From: Bacteroidales bacterium
GTDB taxonomy: Bacteria > Bacteroidota > Bacteroidia > Bacteroidales > UBA932
Length of the DNA: 58,584 nucleotides
Direction of reading: 5' to 3'
NCBI GenBank assembly: GCA_017519865.1
Contig: JAFWRQ010000029.1
Location: forward strand, 1 to 58,584
Shown: in pieces, positions 50,312 to 58,584 of the stretch
Layout of the letters: each line of letters begins with the position of its first letter
Position numbering within the stretch: the stretch's first letter is position 1
Program-made: the position numbers and the translations under genes
The notes under the pieces: generated by a model
What the model was told of the DNA's origin: nothing
What the model saw: only the letters and a program-made list of their open reading frames with translations
Databases searched by the model: none

Positions 50312-53005
50312 ATGGACAGAAGATCGTTCCCTTTCTTGATGGCGGCAGCCGTCCTGCTGCCTTCCCTTATCCTTGCATGCTGTACCGGAGCCGGCCGCAA
50401 GTCGCTGCCCTGCGACATATACAGGAGCGGCGGCACGCCTTGCGTCGCCGCCCACAGCACGACGCGCCTTCTCGACTCCAAGTACCACGGTCCTCTTTAC
50501 CGCGTGCAGCGCGAGTCGGACGGAATGACCCTGGACATCCGTCCCGACGCTGCAGGCTATTCCGATGCGGCCGCCCAGGACCGCTTCCTGGAGGGAACCC
50601 TCGGCCGCATCACGGTCATCTTCGACCAGTCCGGGATGGGCAACGACCTGGTGCAGGCCTCTCCGGGAACGTTTCTGGGCCCGGAAACGGGAGGCTTCAA
50701 CACCCTGCCGATAGCCGACATGGCTCCGGCATTGCTTGACGGCCACAAGGTTTATGGTGCATACATAATGCCCGGAATGGGCTTTCGCTGCAACAATGCC
50801 AGAGGCCTTGCCATCGACGATGAGCCGGAAGGAATCTACTATGTGATCGACGGCGGACACTATGACAGCGGCTGCTGCTTCGACTACGGCAATTCTTCCA
50901 CCAACGGCAGGGCAGTCGGAACTGGTACCATGGAGACCACCTATTACGGTACTTCCACGGCCTGGGGGCGCGGCAACGGCGACGGCCCGTGGATAATGTC
51001 GGACATGGAAGCCGGTTTGTTCTCGGGTTATGACGCCAAACTCAACGACGTCCCTTCCATAACCGACTGGGACTTCGTGTCGGTTTTCGTGAACGGAGGA
51101 GGCGGCAACAAGTGGGACCTTCGCGGCGGGGATGCGGCAAAGGACTCGCTCGTCACTTTCTACAGCGGACCGCGTCCGCATTCTCCGCAGAGCGATGCAT
51201 ACTATCCGATGCACAAGAAGGGTGGGATGCTGCTCGGCAACGGCGGCGACAACGGCAACGGTTCGGCCGGCACTTTCTTCGAAGGAGTGATGACGTCCGG
51301 TTACCCCACGGACGAGACCATCGCGAAGGTCCAGGGCTCCATAGCAGCGGCCCGTTACCGCAAGTATCCATTGAGCGTTTCACGAATGACTTCATTCGTC
51401 CCTGGTGGAAAGTCTGAGGTGAGCGTTGCGTTCACCAACACTACCGGCAAGCCGGTGAAGGGCCTTTCCTTCTCCGTCGACCTGCCTGATGGATGGAAGG
51501 CCGAATGCGTGAGCGAAGCGGCGTCCGGCGCCGGTGTTTCGGACAATGTGTCCTCCGTATTCAGCGTTACCGCTCCTGAAAGCCGCTCCGCCGGTTTCAT
51601 CCGCTTCAATGCTTCGTGGAAAGGAGGCTCAGTGTCGCTTACCGAGCGTGTGAGGGCGGTGGAGCCTGTGAAAATCAATGAGGTAGGTTTTCCTTCGGCT
51701 TTGGGAAGGACTTCTTTCGTGGAGCTGTACAACGGAGGCCCGGACGATGCGGACCTTTCCGGAGTGGATGTAATAGTACGCAGAAGCGGATGGGCTCCTG
51801 TCAAGGCTTTTACGTTCCCTGACGGGACGATAATGGGTCCAGGGGAGTTCCTCACCCTGGAGCAGAGCGCTTCCGCCGTCACCGCTCCGGCATCGAAAGG
51901 CTCGTCCGAAGTGCACCTCCTGTATGACCTTTCCGTCCTGGACAATATAGAGATCGGAGGTTTCCAGTATGGCATAATCGACAGGGGAACGCCCGCAGGG
52001 GAGTTCACGACCGTGTTCACTCCGGTATCAACAGGCCCGTGGGTGAATATCCCAGCAGGCTCCGAGAGCATCCCTGTCACTTCGACGGCCGGTTTCGTCC
52101 CAGGGGAGGCTATGGGGATAGGCCTTGGAGGTGATTATGAGATAGTTACGGTTACTGAGGTCGGGACTCCATCGACCCAGAGCATCCTTTCCGAGGCTGC
52201 GTCCGCAGGGGCTACCCGGCTTGTGGTGGAGACGACGCGTAGCCTGGTTCCGGGCTCGCTCGTAACAGTCGATACCGGCGACCGCATGGAGGTCGTGACC
52301 GTCAAGGAACTCGTCAGGTCTTCCGACCCTCCGGCACCGCGCCGCTTCGGGCAGCCGCAGCAGGTTCACGAGCCTGGTATCATCGAACTCGAGGAGCCGC
52401 TGAAGAAGGACCATGCGGTCTCCGTGGACGTTTCCTGTCCGGGTTCAGGCATATCCTTCAAGCCGGCAACGCGTTTCTCACATATCAGCGGCGAGTCCGT
52501 GCAGCCACTGGGAGCGCCGTACAAGCTTGACGAGCCCTTTAGGGCTGATGTCCCGGCCTGGGCGCCGGTTGGACTTCCATCGGGACTCTCGGCAGTCAGG
52601 GACCTTCTCCGTGCGCTTGCAGGGCGTTCAGACGATGATTTGCGTTTCGGACTGGGATATGCTCCTTCCAATTCAGCAGGCTCAATCTCTTTGGTCGATC
52701 CTGCCACCGGGGCCGTCCTGGACGCGATAGTCTATGGCTCGCAGCAGAGCAATTCCAGCGCCAACGGGACCATCACCAGCCCTGAACTGGCCACTCTTGA
52801 AGGCGTCCAGGACGGCGGAGGCTGCATTGCGGTTCTCCCGCCGCTCAGACCGTCGTTCGGACCGGGGGGAAGCATCTCTGCTCCAACCTTGTACCGCAGT
52901 CTCGTCCGCTACCCGGATGGATCCGACACCGACAATCTGTGCCGAGACTTCAGGCTCTGCAGCCTGCCGACACCCGGAATGGCAAATACCGTCGAAATGG
53001 AGTAG
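50312..53005 (+). CDS. GH54-type alpha-L-arabinofuranosidase lipoprotein, multidomain
   Basis: An 897-residue predicted surface lipoprotein (signal ending LILAC, Cys at about 23). Residues about 30-355 closely follow the catalytic domain of fungal AbfB: PCDIYRSGGTPCVAAHSTTR, FDQSGMGNDL, the vicinal cysteines in GCCFDYGN (Cys188-Cys189), WIMSDMEAGLFSG with the nucleophile glutamate (Glu233), and GGDNGNGSAGTFFEGVMTSG with the acid/base aspartate (Asp313). The family normally carries a CBM42. Here the rest is a NEW3-like Ig domain (about 365-455) and a lamin-tail-like domain starting VKINEVGF (about 455-570), with related beta-rich sequence to the end. Start ATG 50312 gives a proper lipoprotein signal. 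It stands alone. Confidence 0.9.
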   Translation: MDRRSFPFLMAAAVLLPSLILACCTGAGRKSLPCDIYRSGGTPCVAAHSTTRLLDSKYHGPLYRVQRESDGMTLDIRPDAAGYSDAAAQDRFLEGTLGRITVIFDQSGMGNDLVQASPGTFLGPETGGFNTLPIADMAPALLDGHKVYGAYIMPGMGFRCNNARGLAIDDEPEGIYYVIDGGHYDSGCCFDYGNSSTNGRAVGTGTMETTYYGTSTAWGRGNGDGPWIMSDMEAGLFSGYDAKLNDVPSITDWDFVSVFVNGGGGNKWDLRGGDAAKDSLVTFYSGPRPHSPQSDAYYPMHKKGGMLLGNGGDNGNGSAGTFFEGVMTSGYPTDETIAKVQGSIAAARYRKYPLSVSRMTSFVPGGKSEVSVAFTNTTGKPVKGLSFSVDLPDGWKAECVSEAASGAGVSDNVSSVFSVTAPESRSAGFIRFNASWKGGSVSLTERVRAVEPVKINEVGFPSALGRTSFVELYNGGPDDADLSGVDVIVRRSGWAPVKAFTFPDGTIMGPGEFLTLEQSASAVTAPASKGSSEVHLLYDLSVLDNIEIGGFQYGIIDRGTPAGEFTTVFTPVSTGPWVNIPAGSESIPVTSTAGFVPGEAMGIGLGGDYEIVTVTEVGTPSTQSILSEAASAGATRLVVETTRSLVPGSLVTVDTGDRMEVVTVKELVRSSDPPAPRRFGQPQQVHEPGIIELEEPLKKDHAVSVDVSCPGSGISFKPATRFSHISGESVQPLGAPYKLDEPFRADVPAWAPVGLPSGLSAVRDLLRALAGRSDDDLRFGLGYAPSNSAGSISLVDPATGAVLDAIVYGSQQSNSSANGTITSPELATLEGVQDGGGCIAVLPPLRPSFGPGGSISAPTLYRSLVRYPDGSDTDNLCRDFRLCSLPTPGMANTVEME

Positions 53006-53010
53006 GGGAT

Positions 53011-53751
53011 TCAGGACACGAGGGAGCGTGACTGAAGCCAGGCGTCGAATGCCGGCCTGAAGGATTCGGAGACGTGGATGAATGCGCCTCCAATGCTGAT
53101 GTCACATCCGGCGGAGACTGTGTCTATGCGGTCCAGGGCGACTATATAGGACCGGTGGACCCGCATGAATCCTTCTGCGGGGAGCAGGTCCTCCAGCGCC
53201 TTCATCGTTATGTGGGTCAAAAGGGTCTGCCCTTCGGAGAGATGGATGCGAACATAGTCCTTCATCCCCTCGAAATACAGGATATCCCTCAGGAATACCT
53301 TCTGCATGCCTGCATCGGTCTTGATGAAGATGGATTTGTCCGCAGGCGGGACCGGCGGCAGCGGCTGGGTGGCTGCGGCAGCAGCCTCCACCAGCCCGAA
53401 CAGCCGCTGCGCTTTCTCCGCTGCCTCCAGGAACTTCTGGTAGCGCACGGGCTTGAGAAGGAAGTCCACAGCAGACACCTCATAACTCTCGAAGGCGTAT
53501 TGCTTGAATGCCGTGGTGAATATGATGCGCGTCCCTTCCGGGACCATGTGCGAAAGCTCCAGCCCGCTGAGGTCGGGCATCTGTATGTCCATGAAAACCA
53601 GTTCCGGACGGCGGCTGCGGATCTCGGACAGTGCCTGCACCGGGTCCGTGAATGATGCCTCCAGCGTCAGGAACGGGGTCCTGGCGATGTAGTTCTCTAT
53701 CATCCTGACGGCCAGCGGCTCGTCGTCCACCACTATGCATCTGAGTTTCAT
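53011..53751 (-). CDS. LytTR-family response regulator
   Basis: A 246-residue cytoplasmic regulator: receiver domain at 1-120 with acidic pocket VVDDEP (Asp9-Asp10), phospho-acceptor Asp55 in FMDIQMPD, and lysine in LLKPVRY. An Ala/Pro linker follows, then a LytTR DNA-binding domain (about 145-240, IFIKTD, YFEGMKDYVRIHL, RVHRSYIVAL). It overlaps the end of the kinase gene by four bases (ATGA) and ends five bases from the convergent GH54-type gene. Confidence 0.95.
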   Translation of the reverse strand: MKLRCIVVDDEPLAVRMIENYIARTPFLTLEASFTDPVQALSEIRSRRPELVFMDIQMPDLSGLELSHMVPEGTRIIFTTAFKQYAFESYEVSAVDFLLKPVRYQKFLEAAEKAQRLFGLVEAAAAATQPLPPVPPADKSIFIKTDAGMQKVFLRDILYFEGMKDYVRIHLSEGQTLLTHITMKALEDLLPAEGFMRVHRSYIVALDRIDTVSAGCDISIGGAFIHVSESFRPAFDAWLQSRSLVS

Positions 53752-54818
53752 GACAGGATGTCTTTAAGCCTGACCGTAGCGCTGTAGACCCGGCCGTCGT
53801 TTACCGCATTGTATTCGAATGCATCGGGATAGAGGAGTTCGAGCCGGCGCTGGAGGTTCTCCACCCCGATACCGGAGCCTATATGGTCGGTACCGGCCTT
53901 CTCGAAGACGGAGTTCTTACAGGTGAATACGAGGTCCCTATCCTCCCCGCGCATGGCTATCTTGACGAAGGAAGGGTAGCGGGCGTTTACCCCATGTTTG
54001 AAAGCGTTCTCTATCAAGGAGATGAAGAGGAGCGGAGCCACCCTCGCGTCGCCGGCCTGGATAGAGAAGTCTTTTTCGACAGTGGTCATCTCGTTGCAGC
54101 GCAGCGACATCAGGCCGATGTAGTTGTCCATGAAGTCGATCTCGCCGGCGAGCGGAACCAGGTCCTTGTCGCTGTCGTACAATGCGTAGCGGAGCAGGTC
54201 GCTCAGCTGGCCTATGCTTTCCTGGGCCTTGTCCGGGTCGATCTGGGTCAGCGAGGAAATGTTGTTGAGCGTGTTGAACAGGAAATGCGGGTTCAGCTGG
54301 CTCTTGAGCCAGGTCAGCTCGGCCTCGGCGCTTTTGCGCTTCTCTTCCTCGATCTTGACCTTAAGGTCATAGTTGCGTTTTATCTGCCTTACACCTACGG
54401 CGAGCAGGATGAACACGCATTGGACGACAATGGCGACGAAGGTCACACCTGCGTACAGGGCCCACAAGTCGTTGACGGTGAAGGGCAGCGACTCAAAGAC
54501 CTGCGCCTGCTCTTCTTCAGACAATGGCTCGGGGAAAAGCAGCCGGATATTGAGCAGCAGGATGAGACCGGCATTGATGAGGTAGAACCATTTCTTGCGT
54601 CCCTCCACGAACAGGTATTTGGGTACGAGCCAGAGATAATTCACCAGGTATAGGAATAGGACCGGAGCCATTGTCCTCAGTGTCTGGAGGAACACTTTGT
54701 AGGCGTTGGCGGAGTTGCCGGCTATGTACCAGCTGAGCGCAGCGGGCATCAATATGACTATGGTCCATACCAGGACCTGCGTCACATTGAGGATGTTGAT
54801 ATGCCTGTCTTTACCCAT
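53748..54818 (-). CDS. LytS/YehU-type sensor histidine kinase
   Basis: A 356-residue membrane kinase with four predicted membrane segments (about 10-33, 45-66, 76-95, 118-142). A coiled linker follows, then the His_kinase domain with LKSQLNPHFLFNTLNNIS (His178) and an ATPase domain containing PLLFISLIENAFKHG and GSGIGVENLQRRL. There is no large periplasmic sensor. It pairs with the LytTR regulator encoded next and begins 24 bases after the outer-membrane barrel gene, so the three genes form one operon. Confidence 0.95.
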   Translation of the reverse strand: MGKDRHINILNVTQVLVWTIVILMPAALSWYIAGNSANAYKVFLQTLRTMAPVLFLYLVNYLWLVPKYLFVEGRKKWFYLINAGLILLLNIRLLFPEPLSEEEQAQVFESLPFTVNDLWALYAGVTFVAIVVQCVFILLAVGVRQIKRNYDLKVKIEEEKRKSAEAELTWLKSQLNPHFLFNTLNNISSLTQIDPDKAQESIGQLSDLLRYALYDSDKDLVPLAGEIDFMDNYIGLMSLRCNEMTTVEKDFSIQAGDARVAPLLFISLIENAFKHGVNARYPSFVKIAMRGEDRDLVFTCKNSVFEKAGTDHIGSGIGVENLQRRLELLYPDAFEYNAVNDGRVYSATVRLKDILS

Positions 54819-54842
54819 TTCTACAAAGATAATTATTTCTTT

Positions 54843-57338
54843 TTACATTCCCGTAGGGAGCGAAGTAGATGTGCCGGTTCCGCCGAGGGCGCCGCTTCCG
54901 CTGAGCGCTTCCGCAGTGCTTTGGGTATTGATCACGTCGTCGTTGGTGATGGTCTTGCGGGTCTTCTTGACGCCGAAGTTACCCTGCTTGCCAAACGTCC
55001 AGCTGATGCTGAGGGAAGCCTGGCGGATAGGAACCGCGATGGACATGTCGCTGGTGAACTCCCTGGTCTCCGAATGGGACTTGATGGCAAGGCTTCCTGA
55101 GTCTAAAGGGGAGATGATGGAAAGGCTGGCGCTCAGACGGTCGTCAAGGAAGGTCTTGGTCAATCCGAGGGTTCCGAGACTTATGCCCGTGCTCCATCCC
55201 TGGAGATCCTTCGTCCTGCTCATCAGGATGGCGTTGGCGCTGAAGCGGAGGTCCCAGGGCAGGGTCTGCTGGAACCCCAGCAAACCGTTGCCGCTCCAAC
55301 CGCTGTTCTGCTGGCCAAGGACGTCGCTCCTGAGATCGGAGTAGTCTATTCCTCCATTCAGGATAATGCGCGTTTTGGCCCCTGCGTTGACCATCACGAA
55401 GGCGTTGAGTCCTGCGGTAGCGGATTCTATGATGTTGCCGTAGGTCGAGTGCAGGACATTGTCCTGATAGAAGCTGTATGGAGAGATGCCGTTGCCTGTG
55501 AAACCATAGCGCGCGGTCAGGTTAAGCATGAATTTGGTGGTGAAGTAGTTGTATACGAGATTGACGTTGTGCGCCTTCTCCACCTCGAGGTCTGGATTGC
55601 CATAGTTGAGGGCTGTCGGGTCGGAATCGTCACGGTAGGGATTGAGATAAGTGATGCCCGGGCGGCTGATACGCATATTGTAGCTCAGGCCGATGTTGGA
55701 TTTCATTCCCAGATTCAGTTGGAGCGTGGCTGAAGGTACAAGGCATCCATAGTCGGTCCGGAATGCTTTGCCGCCGTCCTGCGAGTAGTTCTGCCAGGTG
55801 TGTTCGTAGCGGGCGCCAGCCTTTATTCCTATAAGGCCGAAATTGACTGACATCTCGGTGTATGCTGCACCGATGCGGTTGTAATAGTCGTAATTGGTAC
55901 TGCCGGGCTCGTTGAAGTCCCAGCCGCTGCCGTTCCAAAGGTAATTCATCTGGTCCGAGAGATTGTGGCGCGAGATGTATTTGACTCCGGTGGAGAGGGT
56001 GCCGATACCATCGACGGGGGTTGTGAAGTCAGCCTGTACGGTGTGGTCTATGGAGTTGGTCTTGCCATCGGTCCTGCGGTCGGTGAGATCCAGCATCGTA
56101 ATGCCGGTATTGCCGAAAAGATTCTTGCTGTCAGTGGTGGAAGGGCTGGCCGAGAACAGATAGGAAAGGACGAAACTGCGGTTGGGACGGCCGGCCCAAA
56201 GATGCTGATAGTCCGCACTGGCAGTAATGGAAGCGGTGTTTCCCTTCGACCAGGTGTCGGTGGTATAGCTGAATCCTGTACCGCCGAATCCCAGTGTGGT
56301 GAGTCCGGTATTGTCGCTTGTCGACCCCAGGCCCATGAGGCCTCCAGTCGCTGAAATGAGGTTGAGGCTGTCGATTTCATAACTGATATTTAGGTTGCCC
56401 AGGGCTATGGGATTCTTCATGGTACCCTCGCTGTGCATCGAAGTGGTCATCCCTGCGGTGGTCGAACGTTCTACGTCGATGGTGGTTCCAGGGCTGTTGT
56501 TCAGCATAGCGTTTCCAGTGAGGCTCATCGCGAACTTGCCTTTTTGCTGACTGTAGAAGATGCCGGCTCCGCCGCCGCGGGTGGAGGCTTGCGCCGTGAT
56601 GGTGCCGTAGGCTCCCTCAGCGGCGCTCACTCCGCCCGTGACCTCGCGGTTGGTGGTGATCTGGAGGACGCCTCCGACTCCCTCCGCATCATAGCGGACG
56701 CCCGGGTTGGTGACGACCGAGATATCCTTGACCGCGCTGGCGGGCATCATCTTGAAGACGACGGAAGGGTTGGAAGAGATCATCTGGTTGGGCTTTCCGT
56801 CCACATAGACCTGGAATGAGGAGCTGCCGTTTACCGTGATATTGTCCTGCCCGTCCACGGATACCATGGGGACCTTGCGCAGCATGTCCAGCACGGTGCT
56901 GGTCTTGGAGTCGACGTCATTTGCCACGTCATAGGTCATCTTGTCCACGTCCATCTTTACCAGAGGGCGCTGGGCCGTTACAGTTCCGGCCTTCAGGGTC
57001 TGGACGTCGTCCTGAACGAGGATCATGCCGAGATCGATGGTCGAAACGGTACCGTCAAGGGTGAAGTCCCGCGTGAGCGTCTTGCGGCCCATATTGCTGA
57101 ATACCATTCTGTAATTTCCCTTCTCTGAGAGCGTCTGGGAGAACTTCCCGTCAGTGTCGGTGGTGGTGAATGCTACCGGCTTGTCAAAATCGGGGGCTTT
57201 GAAGAACTGTATGATCGCAGCCGGTTCGCCGTCGCGGGAAAGCGAGTCCAGAACGGCGCCAGTGACGACAGCTTGTTGCGCAAATGCAGCGGTTCCGAAA
57301 AGGAGAGCGATGAGGGTTGCGGTGATTATCTTTTTCAT
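54843..57338 (-). CDS. TonB-receptor-like outer-membrane beta-barrel protein
   Basis: An 831-residue outer-membrane protein of the OMP_b-brl_3 type. The signal peptide is MKKIITATLIALLFGTAAFA. Residues about 25-115 are a carboxypeptidase-regulatory-like domain. Residues about 120-240 are a plug-like domain (DKMTYDVANDVDSKTSTVLDMLRKVPMVSVDG in pieces, then GVGGVLQITTNR). The rest is a barrel. Unlike classical TonB receptors, the C-terminus extends past the last strand (GGTGTSTSLPTGM), as is common in this group. Ligand unknown. It is first in an operon with a LytS-type kinase and LytTR regulator. Confidence 0.88.
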   Translation of the reverse strand: MKKIITATLIALLFGTAAFAQQAVVTGAVLDSLSRDGEPAAIIQFFKAPDFDKPVAFTTTDTDGKFSQTLSEKGNYRMVFSNMGRKTLTRDFTLDGTVSTIDLGMILVQDDVQTLKAGTVTAQRPLVKMDVDKMTYDVANDVDSKTSTVLDMLRKVPMVSVDGQDNITVNGSSSFQVYVDGKPNQMISSNPSVVFKMMPASAVKDISVVTNPGVRYDAEGVGGVLQITTNREVTGGVSAAEGAYGTITAQASTRGGGAGIFYSQQKGKFAMSLTGNAMLNNSPGTTIDVERSTTAGMTTSMHSEGTMKNPIALGNLNISYEIDSLNLISATGGLMGLGSTSDNTGLTTLGFGGTGFSYTTDTWSKGNTASITASADYQHLWAGRPNRSFVLSYLFSASPSTTDSKNLFGNTGITMLDLTDRRTDGKTNSIDHTVQADFTTPVDGIGTLSTGVKYISRHNLSDQMNYLWNGSGWDFNEPGSTNYDYYNRIGAAYTEMSVNFGLIGIKAGARYEHTWQNYSQDGGKAFRTDYGCLVPSATLQLNLGMKSNIGLSYNMRISRPGITYLNPYRDDSDPTALNYGNPDLEVEKAHNVNLVYNYFTTKFMLNLTARYGFTGNGISPYSFYQDNVLHSTYGNIIESATAGLNAFVMVNAGAKTRIILNGGIDYSDLRSDVLGQQNSGWSGNGLLGFQQTLPWDLRFSANAILMSRTKDLQGWSTGISLGTLGLTKTFLDDRLSASLSIISPLDSGSLAIKSHSETREFTSDMSIAVPIRQASLSISWTFGKQGNFGVKKTRKTITNDDVINTQSTAEALSGSGALGGTGTSTSLPTGM

Positions 57339-57367
57339 GTTACGAATTGTTTTCTGATTTCACGGTA

Positions 57368-57375
57368 CAAACTTA
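57368..57375 (-). promoter_or_regulatory. -7 box of the barrel-kinase-regulator operon
   Basis: The minus strand reads TAAGTTTG, matching TAnnTTTG, 29 bases upstream of the barrel-gene ATG. The -33 box is not clear. Confidence 0.5.
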
Positions 57376-57471
57376 CGACGGATGTTCGATCCTTGTCCGT
57401 GATTTCGACCAATCGCCCGTTTCCTTCGACGGATGCCCGCCACAGGACTCCTTTTCCTTCCCGGCGTTCCT

Positions 57472-57611
57472 CAAAACCCATTGGACCGGAAAACGCTTTC
57501 TGTAGCCATGGAAGCGGTCTTTGTGTCCAATGACTGGCAGAAGGGGTAGGCCATTGGACCGAAAACACCGATGTAGGGCTCCTAGGGCCACTCTCGGTCC
57601 AATGGGTTTTG
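57472..57611. repeat. Tandem hairpin repeat in the comEC downstream region
   Basis: This 296-base gene-free stretch (57339-57634) holds two successive imperfect palindromes. Unit 1 (57479-57532) has arms CATTGGAC/GTCCAATG. Unit 2 (57551-57605) has arms CCATTGGACCG/CGGTCCAATGG. The outermost arms, CAAAACCCATTGGACCG (57472-57488) and its exact complement at 57595-57611, form a 17-base perfect inverted repeat. No T tract follows on either strand, so it does not look like a simple terminator. The rest of the stretch, apart from the -7 box, shows nothing I recognise. Confidence 0.75.
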
Positions 57612-57634
57612 TGGAACATCAATGATGGGCGGGA

Positions 57635-58584
57635 TCAGAGGGAGGAGATGACGCCCAGGGTGAAGAGAAGGGAGGAGGCGAGGAAGTCGACGGCGGAGGC
57701 GAGGAAGGGCGGGCAGCCTCCGATGGCCTGAAAGGCCAGGGCGGCGACGCTGGCCACCATCAAGGCGGAGGTCATGGGGAGAGCCAGCAGGTTGGTGAGG
57801 ATGAAATATTTCGGGAAACTGTGGAAGCGGATCCAGGTCAGGGGAGCGGTGAAGACCTGGCAGGAGACGGCCAGGGCTGCGGCCTGCCAGACGCGGCGCA
57901 GCGGCTGGAGACGCGGGCCGTCCGCCGGATACCAGGCTTCCAGACGGGGGTACAGTATGACTATTCCGGTCATGGCGAGGTATGACAGCTGGAATCCGAG
58001 GCTTGTGATGACCCGGGGCTGGATGGCCAGTTGTATGGTGAGTGCCATCATAAGCGTCCTGACCGGGCTTATGCGGCGTTCCGGGAACAGGGCGCAGGTC
58101 TCGCGTATGAGGATGAAGAGGAAAGCGCGGACGATGGAAGGACCGGCGCCGGTGACGAGCGTATAGCATCCTGCGAGAAGGATGGTAAGTACGCTGCGTA
58201 TGCGCCGGGCCGGGATGCTGTTGCCGAATACCGACAGGATGCGGCTTATTATCAGGTAGATGACTCCGAGGTGGAGGCCACTGAGGGCGAGGATATGGGA
58301 TGCCCCGCTGGCGCGGAAGGAGGCTGTCTGCGCAGCGGTGAGGCCGCTGCGGTCGCCTGTCAGCAAGGCGGCCACAAGTGAGCGTGAGTCGGAGTGAGGG
58401 AACGGTATGCCGTCGATCAGGCGCTTCAGGCCGGCGAGCGCCCCTGCGGCCAGCCGGCCGACGGGACCAGGCTCCGCGTACGCCGGCCGGAGGCTGGAGG
58501 AGAGATAACAGAAGACTCCCAGGAGGAAGAACAGTATGCAGTAGGGGAGGCGGCCGGTGCGCCGCAGGGAGAGGAGGGCCAGCA
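57635..58584 (-). CDS. comEC: ComEC/Rec2 competence protein, partial
   Basis: Inner-membrane DNA-uptake channel protein. The minus-strand frame stays open from the stop at 57635 to the window end (about 315 codons), so the N-terminus is missing. The competence-domain signature is present: LLTGDRSGL, then SGASHILALSGLHLGVIY, and GAGPSIVRAFLF, followed by several membrane segments. It ends soon after this membrane domain (LLFTLGVISSL) with no metallo-beta-lactamase-like domain, the shorter form. A GTG within the frame at 58375 is not the start: coding similarity (LKRLIDGIPFPHSDSRSLVAALLTG in pieces) continues upstream. Confidence 0.88.
   Translation of the reverse strand, partial: LALLSLRRTGRLPYCILFFLLGVFCYLSSSLRPAYAEPGPVGRLAAGALAGLKRLIDGIPFPHSDSRSLVAALLTGDRSGLTAAQTASFRASGASHILALSGLHLGVIYLIISRILSVFGNSIPARRIRSVLTILLAGCYTLVTGAGPSIVRAFLFILIRETCALFPERRISPVRTLMMALTIQLAIQPRVITSLGFQLSYLAMTGIVILYPRLEAWYPADGPRLQPLRRVWQAAALAVSCQVFTAPLTWIRFHSFPKYFILTNLLALPMTSALMVASVAALAFQAIGGCPPFLASAVDFLASSLLFTLGVISSL

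Overview
The window is chromosomal DNA from a Bacteroidota bacterium, most likely of the order Bacteroidales. Four things point there: promoters of the TTTG-N19/20-TAnnTTTG type, a SusC/SusD polysaccharide utilisation locus (PUL), lpxD-lpxC-lpxA order with a WbqC-family neighbour, and the short eukaryote/archaeal-type prolyl-tRNA synthetase. Coding DNA is GC-rich, so many long antisense frames are shadows of real genes. The genus cannot be told from sequence reading alone; a gut or rumen plant-fibre degrader would fit.

Layout. 1-7.6 kb: the end of a small conserved protein gene, initiator tRNA-Met, hisS (-), sppA (+), then a minus-strand run proS, DUF3078 barrel, tilS. 7.7-10.7 kb: a low-complexity lipoprotein and a FadL/OmpP1-type outer membrane protein. 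10.7-14.1 kb: lipid A operon lpxD-lpxC-lpxA-WbqC (-). 14.2-18.8 kb: rimP-nusA-infB with an attenuator-like leader. 18.9-19.9 kb: an HNH endonuclease gene, tRNA-Gln and tadA.

20.0-37.5 kb is a beta-mannan/glucomannan PUL, all on the + strand: susC, susD, two TIG-domain surface lipoproteins, GH26, GH5, an AraC-type regulator, a second GH26, GH130 mannosylglucose phosphorylase, a GPH-type sugar/cation symporter and a membrane-anchored GH5. Inferred flow: surface lipoproteins bind and cut mannan, SusCD imports the oligosaccharides, periplasmic enzymes shorten them, the symporter takes up disaccharides, and GH130 phosphorolyses Man-Glc. No mannobiose 2-epimerase is present in the cluster.

37.5-45.6 kb is housekeeping: polA, an ECF sigma factor, rsmG, rpmH, a ComEA-like HhH protein, rsmI, a PEP-repeat protein, tdk and an NAD-dependent epimerase. 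45.6-47.7 kb is an AT-richer accessory island: a broken gene, inverted multiple terminal repeats that look like an IS21-type remnant, and an ATPase-nuclease gene with a palindromic operator-like site. 47.7-50.3 kb: a lytic transglycosylase, menA and ubiE/menG. 50.3-58.6 kb: a striking GH54-type (fungal-style) arabinofuranosidase lipoprotein, a LytTR regulator and LytS-type kinase downstream of an outer membrane barrel gene, a tandem hairpin repeat, and a partial comEC.

Most notable: the GH54-like lipoprotein, the PUL with its six-TIG plus duplicated-module lipoprotein, the IS-remnant/ATPase island, and several shortened or degenerate core proteins (RimP without its C-terminal domain, LpxC without fused FabZ, PolA with lost proofreading motifs, TilS with a palindromic in-frame insertion).
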